From Solirubrobacteraceae bacterium (lineage in GTDB: Bacteria > Actinomycetota > Thermoleophilia > Solirubrobacterales > Solirubrobacteraceae), in contig JAJCYD010000052.1 in assembly GCA_029263125.1 (NCBI GenBank), forward strand, positions 118,576 to 182,575: 64,000 nt of DNA, given 5' to 3'. The position numbers and the translations under genes are program-made. Below, one piece after another: positions 1 to 10,300 of this stretch (the first letter of the stretch is position 1; every line of letters begins with the position of its first letter). The notes under the pieces were generated by a model. The model did no database searches, was not told the origin of the DNA, and worked only from the letters and a program-made list of their open reading frames with translations.

Positions 1-2124
1 CTCGATGTCGTCCACCGCCGGCGGGTCGGCCGGCATGTCCTCGAAGTACGGCGGCAGGTGGACATAGGTCGAGTCGGCGTCCCACGCGAAGCGGTCGCCG
101 GTCGGCACGACCAGGGAGTTCCAGCGCTCGTCGCCGTCGAAGACGCCCGCGTAGGAGGAGCGGAACATGTCCGAGCGCACGGCGCGCTGCACCGTCTCGG
201 CGACCTCGTGGCTGGTGGGCCACAGGTCGCTGAGGTAGACGTCGGCGCCGCTGTCGTCCTGGCCGAGCGGCTCGTGGACGATGTCGGCGTCCATCGAGCC
301 GACGAGCGCGTAGGCGACGACCAGCGGCGGCGACGCGAGGTAGTTCATCTTCACGTCGGGGTTGATGCGGCCCTCGAAGTTGCGATTGCCCGACAGCACC
401 GACACGGCGGCGAGGTCGTGCGCCGCGATCGCCGCGGAGATCTCGGGCGCCAGCGGGCCGGAGTTTCCGATGCACGTCGTGCACCCGTAGCCGACGAGGT
501 GGAAGCCGAGGGCTTCGAGATCGCCGGTCAGGCCGGCGCGGTCGAGGTACTCGGTGACGACCTTGGATCCCGGCGCCAGCGACGTCTTCACCCAGGGCTT
601 GCTGCGAAGACCGCGGGCGACGGCGTTGCGCGCCAGCAATCCGGCGGCGACCATGACCGACGGGTTGGACGTGTTCGTGCAGCTCGTGATCGCGGCGATC
701 ACGACGTGGCCATGGTCGAGCTCGGTCGTGGTGCCGTTGGCGAGCGTCACGCTCACGCGGGAATCCGGGCGCTGCGCGACGGCCGCGGCGATCTCGGCGG
801 CGTGCTCGTCCTCGGCGAAGTGGACGGGCGGGCGACGCGGCGGCTCGTTGCTGGTCGGCGGGTCCGACGCGGGGAAGGACAGTGCGGCGAACTCGACCGT
901 CGCCTGCCCGTCGTCGGGCTCGTGGGTGGGCAGATAGGGCTCAAGCGCGATCCGGAATGACTCGCGCGACTGGCTCAGCGCGACGCGGTCCTGCGGGCGC
1001 TTGGGACCGGCCAGCGAGGGGACGACATCGCCGAGATCGAGCTCGATCGTGTCGGAGTAGAGCGGCGCCTCGGAGTGCTCGTCATGCCACAGGCCCTGCG
1101 CGCGCGCGTAGGCCTCGACGAGCGCGATCAGCTCCGACGGACGGCCGGAGAACTCCAGGTAGCGCAGCGTCTCGGCGTCGATCGGGAAGATCGCGCACGT
1201 CGAGCCGAACTCCGGGCTCATGTTGCCGATCGTCGCGCGGTCGGCGAGCGGCAGGTTCGCCAGGCCCTGGCCGGTGAACTCGACGAACTTGCCCACGACG
1301 CCGCGCTCGCGCAGCATCTCGGTGACGGTCAGGACGAGGTCCGTCGCGGTCGCGCCCTCGGGCAGCTCGCCGTGCAGCCTGAAGCCGAGCACCTGCGGGA
1401 TCAGCAGCGGCATCGGCTGGCCGAGCATCGCCGCCTCGGCCTCGATCCCGCCGACCCCCCAGCCGAGGACGCCGAGGCCGTTGATCATCGTCGTGTGCGA
1501 GTCGGTCCCGACGAGCGTGTCGGGGTAGGCGGTGTTCGATGCCTCGTCGACGAAGACGACCCGCGCGAGGTACTCCAGGTTGACCTGGTGGACGATGCCC
1601 GTGTCCGGCGGCACGACCGCGAAGTCGTCGAAGGCGTTCTGGCCCCAGCGCAGGAAGGCGTAGCGCTCCTGGTTGCGCTCGAACTCGCGCTCGGCATTTG
1701 AGGCGAACGCTGCGCGCGTGCCGGCGGCGTCGACCTGCACGGAGTGGTCGATGACGAGCTCGGCGGGGACCAGCGGGTTGATCATCGCCGGATCGCCGCC
1801 CATGTCCGCCATCGCGTCGCGCATCGCGGCGAGGTCGACGATTGCCGGCACGCCGGTGAAGTCCTGCATCACCACGCGCGCCGGCGAGAAGGCGATCTCC
1901 TTGGAGGGATCCGCGCCCGGATCCCATGTCGCCAGCGCCTCGATGTCGGCCGCCTCGACGGAGCCGTTGCCCTCCGTGCGCAGAAGGTTCTCCAGCAGGA
2001 TCTTCAGCGAGAACGGCAGTCGCGCGACGTCGAAGGCGGCCTGCAGCGCGTCGAGGCGGTAGATCTCGACGCTGCGGTCGCCGATGTTGAGCGTGCTGCG
2101 TGCGTCGAAGCTGTTGCTGGGCAA
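1..2124 (-). CDS. acnA: Aconitate hydratase A, C-terminus cut by window edge
   Basis: Interconverts citrate and isocitrate through cis-aconitate in the cytoplasmic TCA cycle, using a [4Fe-4S] cluster. Reading from TTG at 2124 gives 708 codons before the left edge; AcnA-type enzymes are about 900 aa, so the swivelling fourth domain is mostly outside. The three cluster cysteines are visible: C482 in SCTNTS, and C548 and C551 in GYGCTTCIG. Other family landmarks are [16 protein letters not shown] near residue 85, [32 protein letters not shown] and [10 protein letters not shown] at the edge. A GGAG Shine-Dalgarno lies 5 nt before the TTG, which decides this start. A loop of about 60 residues precedes the first cluster cysteine, as in other actinobacterial enzymes. 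No true gene lies on the opposite strand. Confidence 0.97.
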   Translation of the reverse strand, partial: MPSNSFDARSTLNIGDRSVEIYRLDALQAAFDVARLPFSLKILLENLLRTEGNGSVEAADIEALATWDPGADPSKEIAFSPARVVMQDFTGVPAIVDLAAMRDAMADMGGDPAMINPLVPAELVIDHSVQVDAAGTRAAFASNAEREFERNQERYAFLRWGQNAFDDFAVVPPDTGIVHQVNLEYLARVVFVDEASNTAYPDTLVGTDSHTTMINGLGVLGWGVGGIEAEAAMLGQPMPLLIPQVLGFRLHGELPEGATATDLVLTVTEMLRERGVVGKFVEFTGQGLANLPLADRATIGNMSPEFGSTCAIFPIDAETLRYLEFSGRPSELIALVEAYARAQGLWHDEHSEAPLYSDTIELDLGDVVPSLAGPKRPQDRVALSQSRESFRIALEPYLPTHEPDDGQATVEFAALSFPASDPPTSNEPPRRPPVHFAEDEHAAEIAAAVAQRPDSRVSVTLANGTTTELDHGHVVIAAITSCTNTSNPSVMVAAGLLARNAVARGLRSKPWVKTSLAPGSKVVTEYLDRAGLTGDLEALGFHLVGYGCTTCIGNSGPLAPEISAAIAAHDLAAVSVLSGNRNFEGRINPDVKMNYLASPPLVVAYALVGSMDADIVHEPLGQDDSGADVYLSDLWPTSHEVAETVQRAVRSDMFRSSYAGVFDGDERWNSLVVPTGDRFAWDADSTYVHLPPYFEDMPADPPAVDDIE

Positions 2125-2193
2125 GCGGTCTCCGGGGTCGACTGCGGGGCGCCTCGCGCCCGAACGGGGACCGCCAGTGTCGCATCTTCACGC

Positions 2194-2215
2194 CCACCGG
2201 CCGCTGGCCGGGTGG
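2194..2215 (-). terminator. Hairpin between CFA synthase and aconitase
   Basis: CCACCGGCC and GGCCGGGTGG pair into a stem of 9 bp with one bulged G and a 3-nt loop in the 102-bp gap between the two minus-strand genes. No T-tract follows, so termination is an inference; it could equally be a processing or pausing hairpin. Confidence 0.35.
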
Positions 2216-2226
2216 CGCGATCGCCG

Positions 2227-3429
2227 TCAGGATCGCCGGCTGCGCACCTGATAGATCGAGGTGAAGCCGGTGCGAAAGCCACTGCGTGCGGCGCGCAGGT
2301 ACAGCCTCCATACGCGCAGGCGCTCGGCGCCGGCGAGGCGCTCCGCGGCCTCGAGGTCTGCGTCCAGCCGCTGGATCCAGTGCGTCAGCGTACGGGCGTA
2401 GTGCTCGGCGTAGCCCTCGACGTGCTCGGTGACGAAGCCCGCGCGCTCCAAGGCGACGAGCACGCGCGACAGATGCAGCGGCGCGGCGTCGGGGAACACG
2501 TATCGCTCCGAGAAGCCGCCGGCCTCGGTCTCGCCGTGGCGCAGGCGAGCGATGCCGTGGTTGAGCAGCCGCCCGCCGGGCTCCAGCAGGCCGGCGAGCT
2601 GCTGGGCGTAGACGTCGATGCGCGCCGCGCCGACGTGCTCGACCATGCCGATGCTCGCGATCGCGTCGAAGCGCTCGCCCGCCAACTCGCGGTAGTCCGC
2701 CACGCGGATCTCGACGCGGTCGGCGACGCCGGCGGCCGCGGCGCGCTCGCGCGCGAGACGCGCCTGGGGCTCGGACAGGGTGATGCCGACGGCGTGCACA
2801 CCGTGATGGACGGCGGCGTGGATCGGGAAGCTGCCCCACCCGCAGCCGACGTCGAGCACCCGCTCACCCTCGGTCAGCGCGAGCTTGCGGCAGACCGTCT
2901 GCAGCTTGCGCTCCTGGGCGGCCTCCAGGGGCTCGTCGTCGTGCTCGAAGATCGCGCAGCTGTAGGTCATCGACGCATCGAGGAAGAGTGCGAAGAAGTC
3001 GTTGGAGACGTCGTAGTGGTGGCGCACGGCACGGGCGTCGCGCTGGATGCTGTGGCGCCGGCCGCGCGGGCGCAGCTCGATCGCCGGCCGGCGCGGCGGG
3101 CGCATGACGCCGGCGGCGCGCACGGCGGCGAGCAGCAGGCGGCGCCGGGTGGGCCCGTCGATCGCCGGCGGATCCCAGCTCACCAGCAGCTCGAGCACGG
3201 CGTCGAGGTCGTCGACCTGCAGCTCGCCTGAGACGTACGCGCGGCTCAGCCCGATCTGCCCCGGGGCCATCAGCGCGTGGGCGACCGCACGCGGCGAGCG
3301 GGCACTGAAGATGGGTCCGCCGCCGCTGGTGGAGGGCAGCGTGGTGCCATCCCACAGCCGCACGTCGAAGGGACGCTCGGGCAGCGCGGCCTCCAGCTCG
3401 CGGCGCAGCGGTTGGGTCGTCGAGAGCAA
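2227..3429 (-). CDS. Cyclopropane-fatty-acyl-phospholipid synthase family methyltransferase
   Basis: Predicted SAM-dependent enzyme that adds a methylene bridge (or methyl) to unsaturated acyl chains of membrane phospholipids. The 400-aa length fits the CFA/CmaA family. The N-terminal substrate-binding region (residues 1-125, with DVRLWDGT) is followed by HHYDVSNDFF at 137-146, DASMTYSCAIF at 151-161, the SAM loop VLDVGCGWGS at 191-200, and SIGMVEHVG further on, all family signatures. The start is a TTG at 3429 placed exactly 6 nt after a TAGATT -10 element, which points to a leaderless mRNA. It is transcribed divergently from the DUF427 gene and lies upstream of acnA in the same direction. 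Whether it makes cyclopropane, hydroxy or methyl-branched lipids cannot be told. Confidence 0.93.
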   Translation of the reverse strand: MLSTTQPLRRELEAALPERPFDVRLWDGTTLPSTSGGGPIFSARSPRAVAHALMAPGQIGLSRAYVSGELQVDDLDAVLELLVSWDPPAIDGPTRRRLLLAAVRAAGVMRPPRRPAIELRPRGRRHSIQRDARAVRHHYDVSNDFFALFLDASMTYSCAIFEHDDEPLEAAQERKLQTVCRKLALTEGERVLDVGCGWGSFPIHAAVHHGVHAVGITLSEPQARLARERAAAAGVADRVEIRVADYRELAGERFDAIASIGMVEHVGAARIDVYAQQLAGLLEPGGRLLNHGIARLRHGETEAGGFSERYVFPDAAPLHLSRVLVALERAGFVTEHVEGYAEHYARTLTHWIQRLDADLEAAERLAGAERLRVWRLYLRAARSGFRTGFTSIYQVRSRRS

Positions 3430-3435
3430 GCGGTC

Positions 3436-3441
3436 AATCTA
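3436..3441 (-). promoter_or_regulatory. Leaderless -10 element for CFA synthase gene
   Basis: On the minus strand TAGATT is followed by 6 nt and then the TTG start at 3429, the spacing expected when transcription begins at the start codon. No convincing -35 is visible. Confidence 0.55.
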
Positions 3442-3474
3442 CCCGCCGGGCGTGGCGCCATCCCACCAGATCGG

Positions 3475-3480
3475 TAGGTT
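3475..3480 (+). promoter_or_regulatory. Leaderless -10 element for DUF427 gene
   Basis: TAGGTT, then CTGACC, then the ATG at 3487. With the mirrored element at 3436-3441 it makes a compact divergent promoter pair only about 35 bp apart. Confidence 0.55.
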
Positions 3481-3486
3481 CTGACC

Positions 3487-3951
3487 ATGACCGAGTCCGT
3501 CTGGGATTACCCACGGCCTCCGCGCCTGGAGCCCTGCACTCGGCGCGTTCGCATCGAGCTCGGCGGCATGGTCGTCGCCGACTCGCGCGATGCGCTGCGG
3601 ATGCTCGAGACGAGCCATCCGCCGACGATCTACATCCCGCCTGGCGACGTCGCCGACGGGATCCTGCGCCCTGCCGGCGGTCGCTCGTTCTGCGAGTGGA
3701 AGGGGGTCGCCAGCTACTTCGACATCGTCTCCGGCGAGCGCCGCGAGGCGCGGGCCGCATGGACCTATCCCGATCCCAACGAGCAGTACGCGGCGCTACG
3801 CGATCACGTCGCCGTGTACCCGCGGCGCATGGACGCCTGCTGGCTGGACGACGAGCGCGTGCGCTCGCAGGACGGCGACTTCTACGGCGGTTGGATCACC
3901 GACGACATCACAGGCCCGTTCAAGGGCGCGGCCGTAACCTCAGGATGGTGA
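3487..3951 (+). CDS. DUF427 domain protein
   Basis: A 154-aa protein with one DUF427 fold: RIELGGMVVADSRDALRMLE (residues 21-40), then the conserved HPPTIYIPP and RSFCEWKG motifs and AAWTYPDP, ending with GGWITDDITGPFKG. DUF427 proteins are widespread in actinobacteria and their biochemical role is not established, so no function is assigned. Start chosen at the ATG 6 nt downstream of a -10 element. The next gene (large ATPase) begins 15 nt after its stop, so the two may be co-transcribed. Confidence 0.9.
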   Translation: MTESVWDYPRPPRLEPCTRRVRIELGGMVVADSRDALRMLETSHPPTIYIPPGDVADGILRPAGGRSFCEWKGVASYFDIVSGERREARAAWTYPDPNEQYAALRDHVAVYPRRMDACWLDDERVRSQDGDFYGGWITDDITGPFKGAAVTSGW

Positions 3952-3966
3952 TGGCGTTGAAGGTGT

Positions 3967-6900
3967 ATGCGGGCGATGGGAGACCGGATACGTGACTCCA
4001 GCGGACTGGTCGGACGCGGGCGCGAGCTTGAGCAGCTCGACGCTGCCCTGACCGACGCCCTCGACGGCCGCGGCTCGATCGTGGTCGTGACCGGCGAGCC
4101 GGGGATCGGAAAGACGGCACTCACGCGGGCCTTCGCCGAGCACGCCGTGGCGCGCGGCGCATCGACGGCCTGGGGCACCGGCTGGGATGGCGGCGGAGCG
4201 CCGGCGTACTGGCCCTGGGTGCAGATCGTGCGCACGCTTCTGCGCCGCGAGGACGTCGATGCGCTGCGGGGCAGCCTCGGCGGGTCAGCGCCGTGGATCG
4301 CGCGCCTGCTGCCGGAGTTCGCCGGGGCGCTCGGTGCTCCGGCGCCGGCATCCGACGTCAACGCCGACCAGGCGCGCTTTCGCCTCTTCGACGCGCTGGC
4401 CAGCCTGCTGGCGATGGTCGCCGCCCGCGACCCGCTCGTCGTCGTGCTCGACGACCTGCACTGGTCCGACGCCTCGTCGGTCCACGCGCTGGAGTTCGTC
4501 GGGCGCGGGCTGCCCGACCTGCCGATCATGGTCATCGCCGCCTACCGTCCCAGCGAGGCGTACGCGCGCGGCGAGCTGGCCGCCGCGCTCGGAGGGCTCG
4601 CGCGCGTGGCGACGCGACTGCCGCTGGAGGGACTGGATCGAGAAGACGTCGGCAGGCTCGCGCGCGCACACGGCGAGCGGTCGGGCGAGCCTGGGGTGAT
4701 CGCTGCGAGACTGGTGGCGTCCGTCCATCACGCGAGCGCCGGCAACCCGTTCTTCGTCGACGAGCTGCTGCAGCTCCTGGCCGCGCAGGGACGGCTGCAC
4801 GATGAGTCGGTCGCCGACGGCCTGCCGCTGCCCGGCGGCGTGCGCGACACGATCCTGCGGCGACTGGCGCCGCTGGATGCCGCGTGCGTGGACATGCTGC
4901 GCGCGGCCGCCGTCACGGGCACGCAGTTCGGGCTCGCGACGATCTCGCGCATGCTCGGGCAGACGCCCGGTGCGATCCTCGGGCTCATCGACGCGGCCCT
5001 GCGCGCCGGGCTGCTGGCCGACCACGGCGATCCCGGCCGCTTCCTGTTCGTCCACACGCTCGTCCGCGACACGCTGCTCAGCGGGATCGGCGCGACCGAG
5101 CGCGGGCGCCTGCACCTCCTCGCCGGCGAGGCGCTGGAGCATCTGTACGGCGAGGACCTCGAGCCGCACCTGTCCGAGGTCGCTCATCACTTCCTGCAGG
5201 CCGCGAGCGTCGGTGGCGCCGCTCGCGCGGTCGACTACGCGGCGCGGGCGGCCGCTCGCGCGGTCAGCCTGTGCGCCTACGAGGAGGCGGCGCACCTGTA
5301 TTCGCGCGCGATCGAGACCGCTGCCACGCTGCCGATCGACCGATCCCGCGGGTGGGAGCTGCATCACGGGCGCAGCGAGGCGCTGGTCCGGGCGGGCGAC
5401 ATGGCCGGCTCGCGCGAGGCGCTGCGTGCGGCCGTCGAGCACGCTCGCGAGCTCGAAGATCCCCAGCCACTGGCCCACAGCGCGCTCGTCGGCACGCTCC
5501 CCGGGCTCTCGCCGGGCGCGATCGAGCACGACGTCGTCGCCGTGCTCGACGAGGCGCTGCGGCGGATGGATCGCTGCGACGCCGTCGACCCGGAGCGGCG
5601 GGCCGAGGACGACGCGCTGCGCTGCCGCCTGCGGATCCAGCTTGCGGTCGCGCTCTACTGGTCGGCAGACCGCGCGCGTCGCGAGCAGCTCGTCGAGGAG
5701 GGCCTGCAGATCGCGCGCGAGATCTTCTCGGGTGTCGCTGCCCAGACCTCGCCGGCGCAGCGCGCGCTCGCCGATCGGACGCTCGCCTTCGCGCTCGCGC
5801 AGGGGTTTCTCGCCGTATGGGGTCCCGACACCGTGCAGCGGGGATTGCCGATCTCCGTCGAGGCGCTGGAGCTGTGCGATCGCACCGGCGACGCGGAGCT
5901 GGCGATGCAGGTGCGCCTGTGGCGCGTCAGCCTGCTGCTCGAGCTCGACGATCCGATCCGCAGCGACGCCGAGATCGAGGCGTTCGGCGCGATCGCGCGC
6001 CGCCTCGGCCAGCCTCGGACGATGGTCTTCGACGCGCTGTACCGCGCGCTGCGCGCGCACATGCGAGGCGACTTCGCCGAGGCCGAGCGCCACACCGCCG
6101 AGGCCGTCTCGCGCGGGCGCGCGACGCCCGGCTCGGTGGCGCCGGTCCTCGCCGATGCCCAGACCTTCTACCAGCGCCGGACGCAGGGGCGCCACCTCGA
6201 CCTCGAGGCGGTGCTTCGCGGCCATGCGGACCGCCTGCCGGCGATGCGGCGCTGGCGCTGCCTGCTGGCGCTCCTGCTCGCCGAGCTCGGGCGCGAGGAG
6301 GAAGCACGCAAGGAGCTCGAGCAGCTTGCCGCGGCAGACTTCGAGGACATTCCCGCCGATGGAGGGTGGCTCGTCACGATCGCGCTGCTCAGCGAGCTGA
6401 GCTCGCTGCTCGGCGACGTGCCGCGGGCACGGCGGCTGTACAGGCTGCTGGCCCCCTACGAGGGGCGCAACGTCGTTGCCGCCGGCGCCGCCTATCTCGG
6501 CCCCGTGGCGCGCTACCTGGGCCTGCTCGCGATGACCACCCGCGAGGACGAGCGCGCGCTGGGGCACCTGGAGACCGCGCGCTCTGCTGCCCAGCGGCTC
6601 GGAGCGCGCCCGGCGGCGGTCCTGACGGCGCTGGATACCGCCGAGGTCCTGACCCGCCGTTGCGCCCCCGGGGACGCTGAGCGTGCCGCGTCGCTCGTCG
6701 CTCGCGCATCGGGCGACGCGGATCTGCTGCGGATGGACGGCGCCAGCGCCCGCGCCTTGGCCCTGCGATCGCGCCTCGCGACGGTCGTCCCCCGCGAGCA
6801 GGAGCAACGCCCCGAGCCCCAGTCAGCGCGGCTAAGCCGCGAAGGCGACGTCTGGTTGCTCGCCTACGACGGGCGCAGCGTGTGCCTTCACGACGCCAAG

Positions 6901-7317
6901 GGGCTGCACCACCTCGCGGCCCTGTTGGCCAGTCCGGGGACGCCGATCTTGGCCACCGTGCTCGCCGCCGGTGGGGCGAGCGGCGGCGCCACGATCACCA
7001 CCGCCGAGCGCACACGTGCCAGCGACCTGCGCGCGGAGCTCGAGGAGGCGCGGGCGTTCAACGACCCAGAGCGCGTGGACCGCGCCCGCGAGCAGCTCGC
7101 CACGCTCGCCGGCGAGCTGACGGTTGACGAGGCACGCGGCGTGTCCCGGGAGCACGCGCGCGTGAACGTGACGCGCTCGTTGCGCGCGGCCCTGCGGCGG
7201 ATCTCCGAGCACGAGCCCGAGCTCGGGCGGCTGTTGCAGGGGACGATCCGGACCGGTGCCTCGTGCCGCTACGAGCCTGGTCACGACAACACCCTGAGCT
7301 GGGATGTCGACACCTGA
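3967..7317 (+). CDS. Large AAA ATPase with TPR-like repeats (paralogue 1)
   Basis: A 1116-aa signalling-type ATPase of the predicted-ATPase (AAA_16) class often found fused to LuxR or cyclase domains. Walker A GEPGIGKT is at 43-50 after the leading GLVGRGRELEQL motif; Walker B LVVVLDDLHWSD lies near 155-168. A long helical region (about 400-930) has the look of TPR repeats. The last 170 residues form a module shared with the next gene: VWLLAYDGRSVCLHDAKGLH, a charged helix, then ARVNVTRSLRAALRRI and a cysteine-containing tail. There is no recognisable HTH or catalytic output domain. The start is ATG 3967 (GAAGG lies 3 nt upstream) or ATG 3976. Likely acts as a nucleotide-dependent scaffold or regulator; its ligand is unknown. 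Confidence 0.85.
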   Translation: MRAMGDRIRDSSGLVGRGRELEQLDAALTDALDGRGSIVVVTGEPGIGKTALTRAFAEHAVARGASTAWGTGWDGGGAPAYWPWVQIVRTLLRREDVDALRGSLGGSAPWIARLLPEFAGALGAPAPASDVNADQARFRLFDALASLLAMVAARDPLVVVLDDLHWSDASSVHALEFVGRGLPDLPIMVIAAYRPSEAYARGELAAALGGLARVATRLPLEGLDREDVGRLARAHGERSGEPGVIAARLVASVHHASAGNPFFVDELLQLLAAQGRLHDESVADGLPLPGGVRDTILRRLAPLDAACVDMLRAAAVTGTQFGLATISRMLGQTPGAILGLIDAALRAGLLADHGDPGRFLFVHTLVRDTLLSGIGATERGRLHLLAGEALEHLYGEDLEPHLSEVAHHFLQAASVGGAARAVDYAARAAARAVSLCAYEEAAHLYSRAIETAATLPIDRSRGWELHHGRSEALVRAGDMAGSREALRAAVEHARELEDPQPLAHSALVGTLPGLSPGAIEHDVVAVLDEALRRMDRCDAVDPERRAEDDALRCRLRIQLAVALYWSADRARREQLVEEGLQIAREIFSGVAAQTSPAQRALADRTLAFALAQGFLAVWGPDTVQRGLPISVEALELCDRTGDAELAMQVRLWRVSLLLELDDPIRSDAEIEAFGAIARRLGQPRTMVFDALYRALRAHMRGDFAEAERHTAEAVSRGRATPGSVAPVLADAQTFYQRRTQGRHLDLEAVLRGHADRLPAMRRWRCLLALLLAELGREEEARKELEQLAAADFEDIPADGGWLVTIALLSELSSLLGDVPRARRLYRLLAPYEGRNVVAAGAAYLGPVARYLGLLAMTTREDERALGHLETARSAAQRLGARPAAVLTALDTAEVLTRRCAPGDAERAASLVARASGDADLLRMDGASARALALRSRLATVVPREQEQRPEPQSARLSREGDVWLLAYDGRSVCLHDAKGLHHLAALLASPGTPILATVLAAGGASGGATITTAERTRASDLRAELEEARAFNDPERVDRAREQLATLAGELTVDEARGVSREHARVNVTRSLRAALRRISEHEPELGRLLQGTIRTGASCRYEPGHDNTLSWDVDT

Positions 7318-7360
7318 TCGTCGGGCGCGGGGGTTGGCGCGTCGTCGCTCGCCGAACCAC

Positions 7361-7366
7361 TAGTGT
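7361..7366 (+). promoter_or_regulatory. Possible -10 element before second ATPase
   Basis: TAGTGT sits in the 60-nt gap after the first ATPase gene and would place a transcript start near 7373. It overlaps the most upstream in-frame GTG (7363), which argues for the later GTG 7378 or ATG 7402 as start. Confidence 0.35.
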
Positions 7367-7377
7367 CGAGTCGCTTC

Positions 7378-10300
7378 GTGATAGGCGTGCCCCCACGAGA
7401 GATGGTGTCCGCGGCTCCAACATCAACGGAAGGCCCGCTCGTGGGGCGCGTGCGGGAACTGGGTGAGCTGTACGACGCATATGCGTCAGCGCGCGCCGGC
7501 AGCGGCGGGGTGCATCTGATCCTCGGGGATCCCGGCGTCGGCAAGACGCGCCTGGCGGCCGCGCTCGCCGAGCACGCGGCGACCGACGGTGCGGCGGTGG
7601 TCTGGACGCGCGGTTGGGGACGTGCGGCGCCCGCGTACTGGCCCTGGGTCGAGGTCGTCCGCAGCCTCTGCCGCCCCGTCGACGGCAAGACCCTGCGCTG
7701 CGAGCTGGGCGCCGATGCCGACGAGCTGCTGCGTCTGGCGCCCGAGCTCGGCGAGCGGCTCCCGGGCGCCAGACCGCCGCCACAGCATCCGTCGACCGGC
7801 GTGGAAGACGTGGAGATCACGCGGTTCGGGTTGTTCGACGCGCTGGTGTCGCTGCTGCGCTCGCGCGGCGCCGTCGCACCGGTGCTCGTGCTGATCGACG
7901 ACCTGCAGGCCGTCGACGAGGACTCGCTGATCGCCTTGGACTTCGTCTCGAGGATGCTGCGCGACGCCCGGGTCCTGCTTGTCGTGACGATGCACGAGCG
8001 GGTCCCCGAGCGCTCGTCGGACGCCCAGGCAGCGCTGTCAAACATCGTGCGCGCCGGCCGGCGGCTCTTCCTCGGCGGTCTGTCCAGCGAGGACGTCGGG
8101 CGCCTGATCGCGCTGACCAGCGGCATCGAGCCGGCTCCCGCGCTGGCGCGCGCGGTCCATGCCCGCACCGAGGGCAACGCGTTCTTCACCCGCGAGATCC
8201 TCGCGCTGCTGCTCGCCGAGGGAGGCCTGCAGGACCTGCCGGAGGATCTGCCGCTGCCTGACAGCGTGCGCGAGACCATCCGTCGCCGTCTGGAGCCGCT
8301 TGACGAGCCTGCCGTCCACACGCTCGAGCTGGCCGCGATCTTCGGGCGAACCTTCGAGCTCATGGCGCTCGAGCCCGCCTCCCCGCTGGGACGCGAGCAG
8401 GTGCTGCGGGCACTGGACCGGGCGGCGAAGCTCGGGATCGTCGGCGAGGTTCCGGGGACGGTCGGGCGCTATCGCTTCAGCCACGGCCTGATTGGCGACA
8501 CGCTGCTGGCGAACATGACACCTACCGCGCGCAGACAGGCGCATGCGGCGGCCGGCAGCGCCCTGGAGCAGGTCTATCGCGGCGCGATCGAGTCCCATCT
8601 GCCCGAGCTCGCCCATCATTTCCTGTCGGCCGCCCCCCGGGGGGATCTTCGCAAGGCCGTCGACTATGCACAGCGCGCAGCGCAGCGCGCCCTGGACAAC
8701 CTCGCCTACGAGCAGGCGGCCGAGCTCTTCGGACGGGCGCTGCAGGCCCTTGAGCTGCTCGAGCCTGACATGCCGCGCCGCGCCGCACTGCTGCTGGGCC
8801 AGGGCACCGCGCAGTCCCGTGCCGGGCGGCCTGCGGCGCGCGCCACCTTCGACGCCGCGAGCGTCATCGCGCGGGAGATCGGCGAGCATCGAACCTTGGC
8901 CCGCGCGGCGCTCGGCGCGGCGCCGTTCGCCCTCACGCCGGGCTTCGTCGACGAGGCCCACGTCGCGCTGCTCGTGGAGGCACTGGAACGCATCGGCAAG
9001 GGCGATGACCCGCTGCGCGTGCGCCTGCTCGGCTCGCTGGCGACCGCGCTGTACTGGTCAGATGCCGCGTCGCGTCGCGCCGAGCTCGCGGGCGAGGCGC
9101 TCGCCATGGCCGACCGTCTCGGAGACGATGTCACGCGCGCGTTCGCGCTGTCCTCAGCACAGCTCGCGACCAACGGTCCGGATGGCACCGAGCAGGGCCT
9201 GCGCTGGCTGCAGACGCTCTTTGCGCTGACCGAGCGCGCCGGCGAATCGATGCTGTCGCTCGATGCCCGCAGCCGTCACGTCGACCTGCTCATCGAGCTC
9301 GACGACCTTGTCGGAGCCGACATGGCGATCGGGACCGCCGAGCGCGTGGCGACCGCGGCCCGCGATCGGCGGGCGATGGCGTTCGCGCGGCTGCAACGCG
9401 CCCGCCGTCTGACGATCGAGGGGCGCTTCGACGCGGCGCGACGCGTCATCGCCGAGGTCGCGGCCGTGCGCGACGAGATGCCCGACACGACGGTGCCGTT
9501 GACGGTGGACGGCCAGCTCGCCGTGCTCGGCTGGATCCAGCGCGGCCCGCACACGATCATCGAGCAGGTGCGCACCTACGCCGACCGCGTCCCCGCGATG
9601 CCGGTCTGGCGCGCGGCGCTCGCGGCGGGCCTTGCGGCCGGCGATCGCGGCGCCGAGGCCGAGCTCGAGCTGGACCGCCTGGCGGCCGACGACTTCGCAG
9701 CGCTGCCGCGCGACAGCCTGTGGATGGTCGCGATGGTCGGCCTGGCGGAGGCCGCGGCCTCCCTCGGCCTGGCGCGGCGAGCGACCGCGATCTACGACCA
9801 GCTCGTGCCCTACCGCGATCGCAATGTCGTCACCCCGACCGCGGCCTTCCTCGGACCGGTCGAGCTGTGGCTGGGCATCCTTGCCCGCGCCGGCGGTCGC
9901 CTCGATCTGAGCATCGCGCATTTCGAGCGCGCCCGGGCGCAGGCCACGCGCAACGGCGACCGCATGAGCGTCGCGCGGATCGCCGTCGAGGAGGCAACCG
10001 CGCTCGTCGAGCACGGCGCGAGCCGCTCGCTGGCTCGCGCGCGGGATCTGCTCGAGGAGGCCGCGGAGGCATGCGAGGAGATGGACTACAGCTCGATGCT
10101 CGACCGGATCGCCGGCCTCAACGACGGTATCGGCGGCGTTGGCACGCCCGCCGCCACGCCGCGCACCAGACCGCAACCACCGGCCGAGCTGCGGCGCGTC
10201 GGAGACGTCTGGACGGTGAGCGACGACCACTGCACGCTCTATCTCAACGACAGTCGCGGGGTGCGCCTGCTCGCGCTGCTGCTCCAACGCCCCGGCCAAG

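Noticed and set aside
58..3231. Long open frames on the plus strand (300 and 495 codons) opposite aconitase and the CFA synthase.
   Set aside because: They are the mirror of minus-strand genes with clear family motifs; their translations are rich in Arg/Val/Asp/Gly repeats without any domain, as expected for antisense frames in high-GC DNA.
4285..6807. An 840-codon minus-strand frame antisense to the first large ATPase.
   Set aside because: The plus frame has Walker A and B motifs and a paralogue next door; the antisense product has only low-complexity Arg/Gln/Ala sequence.
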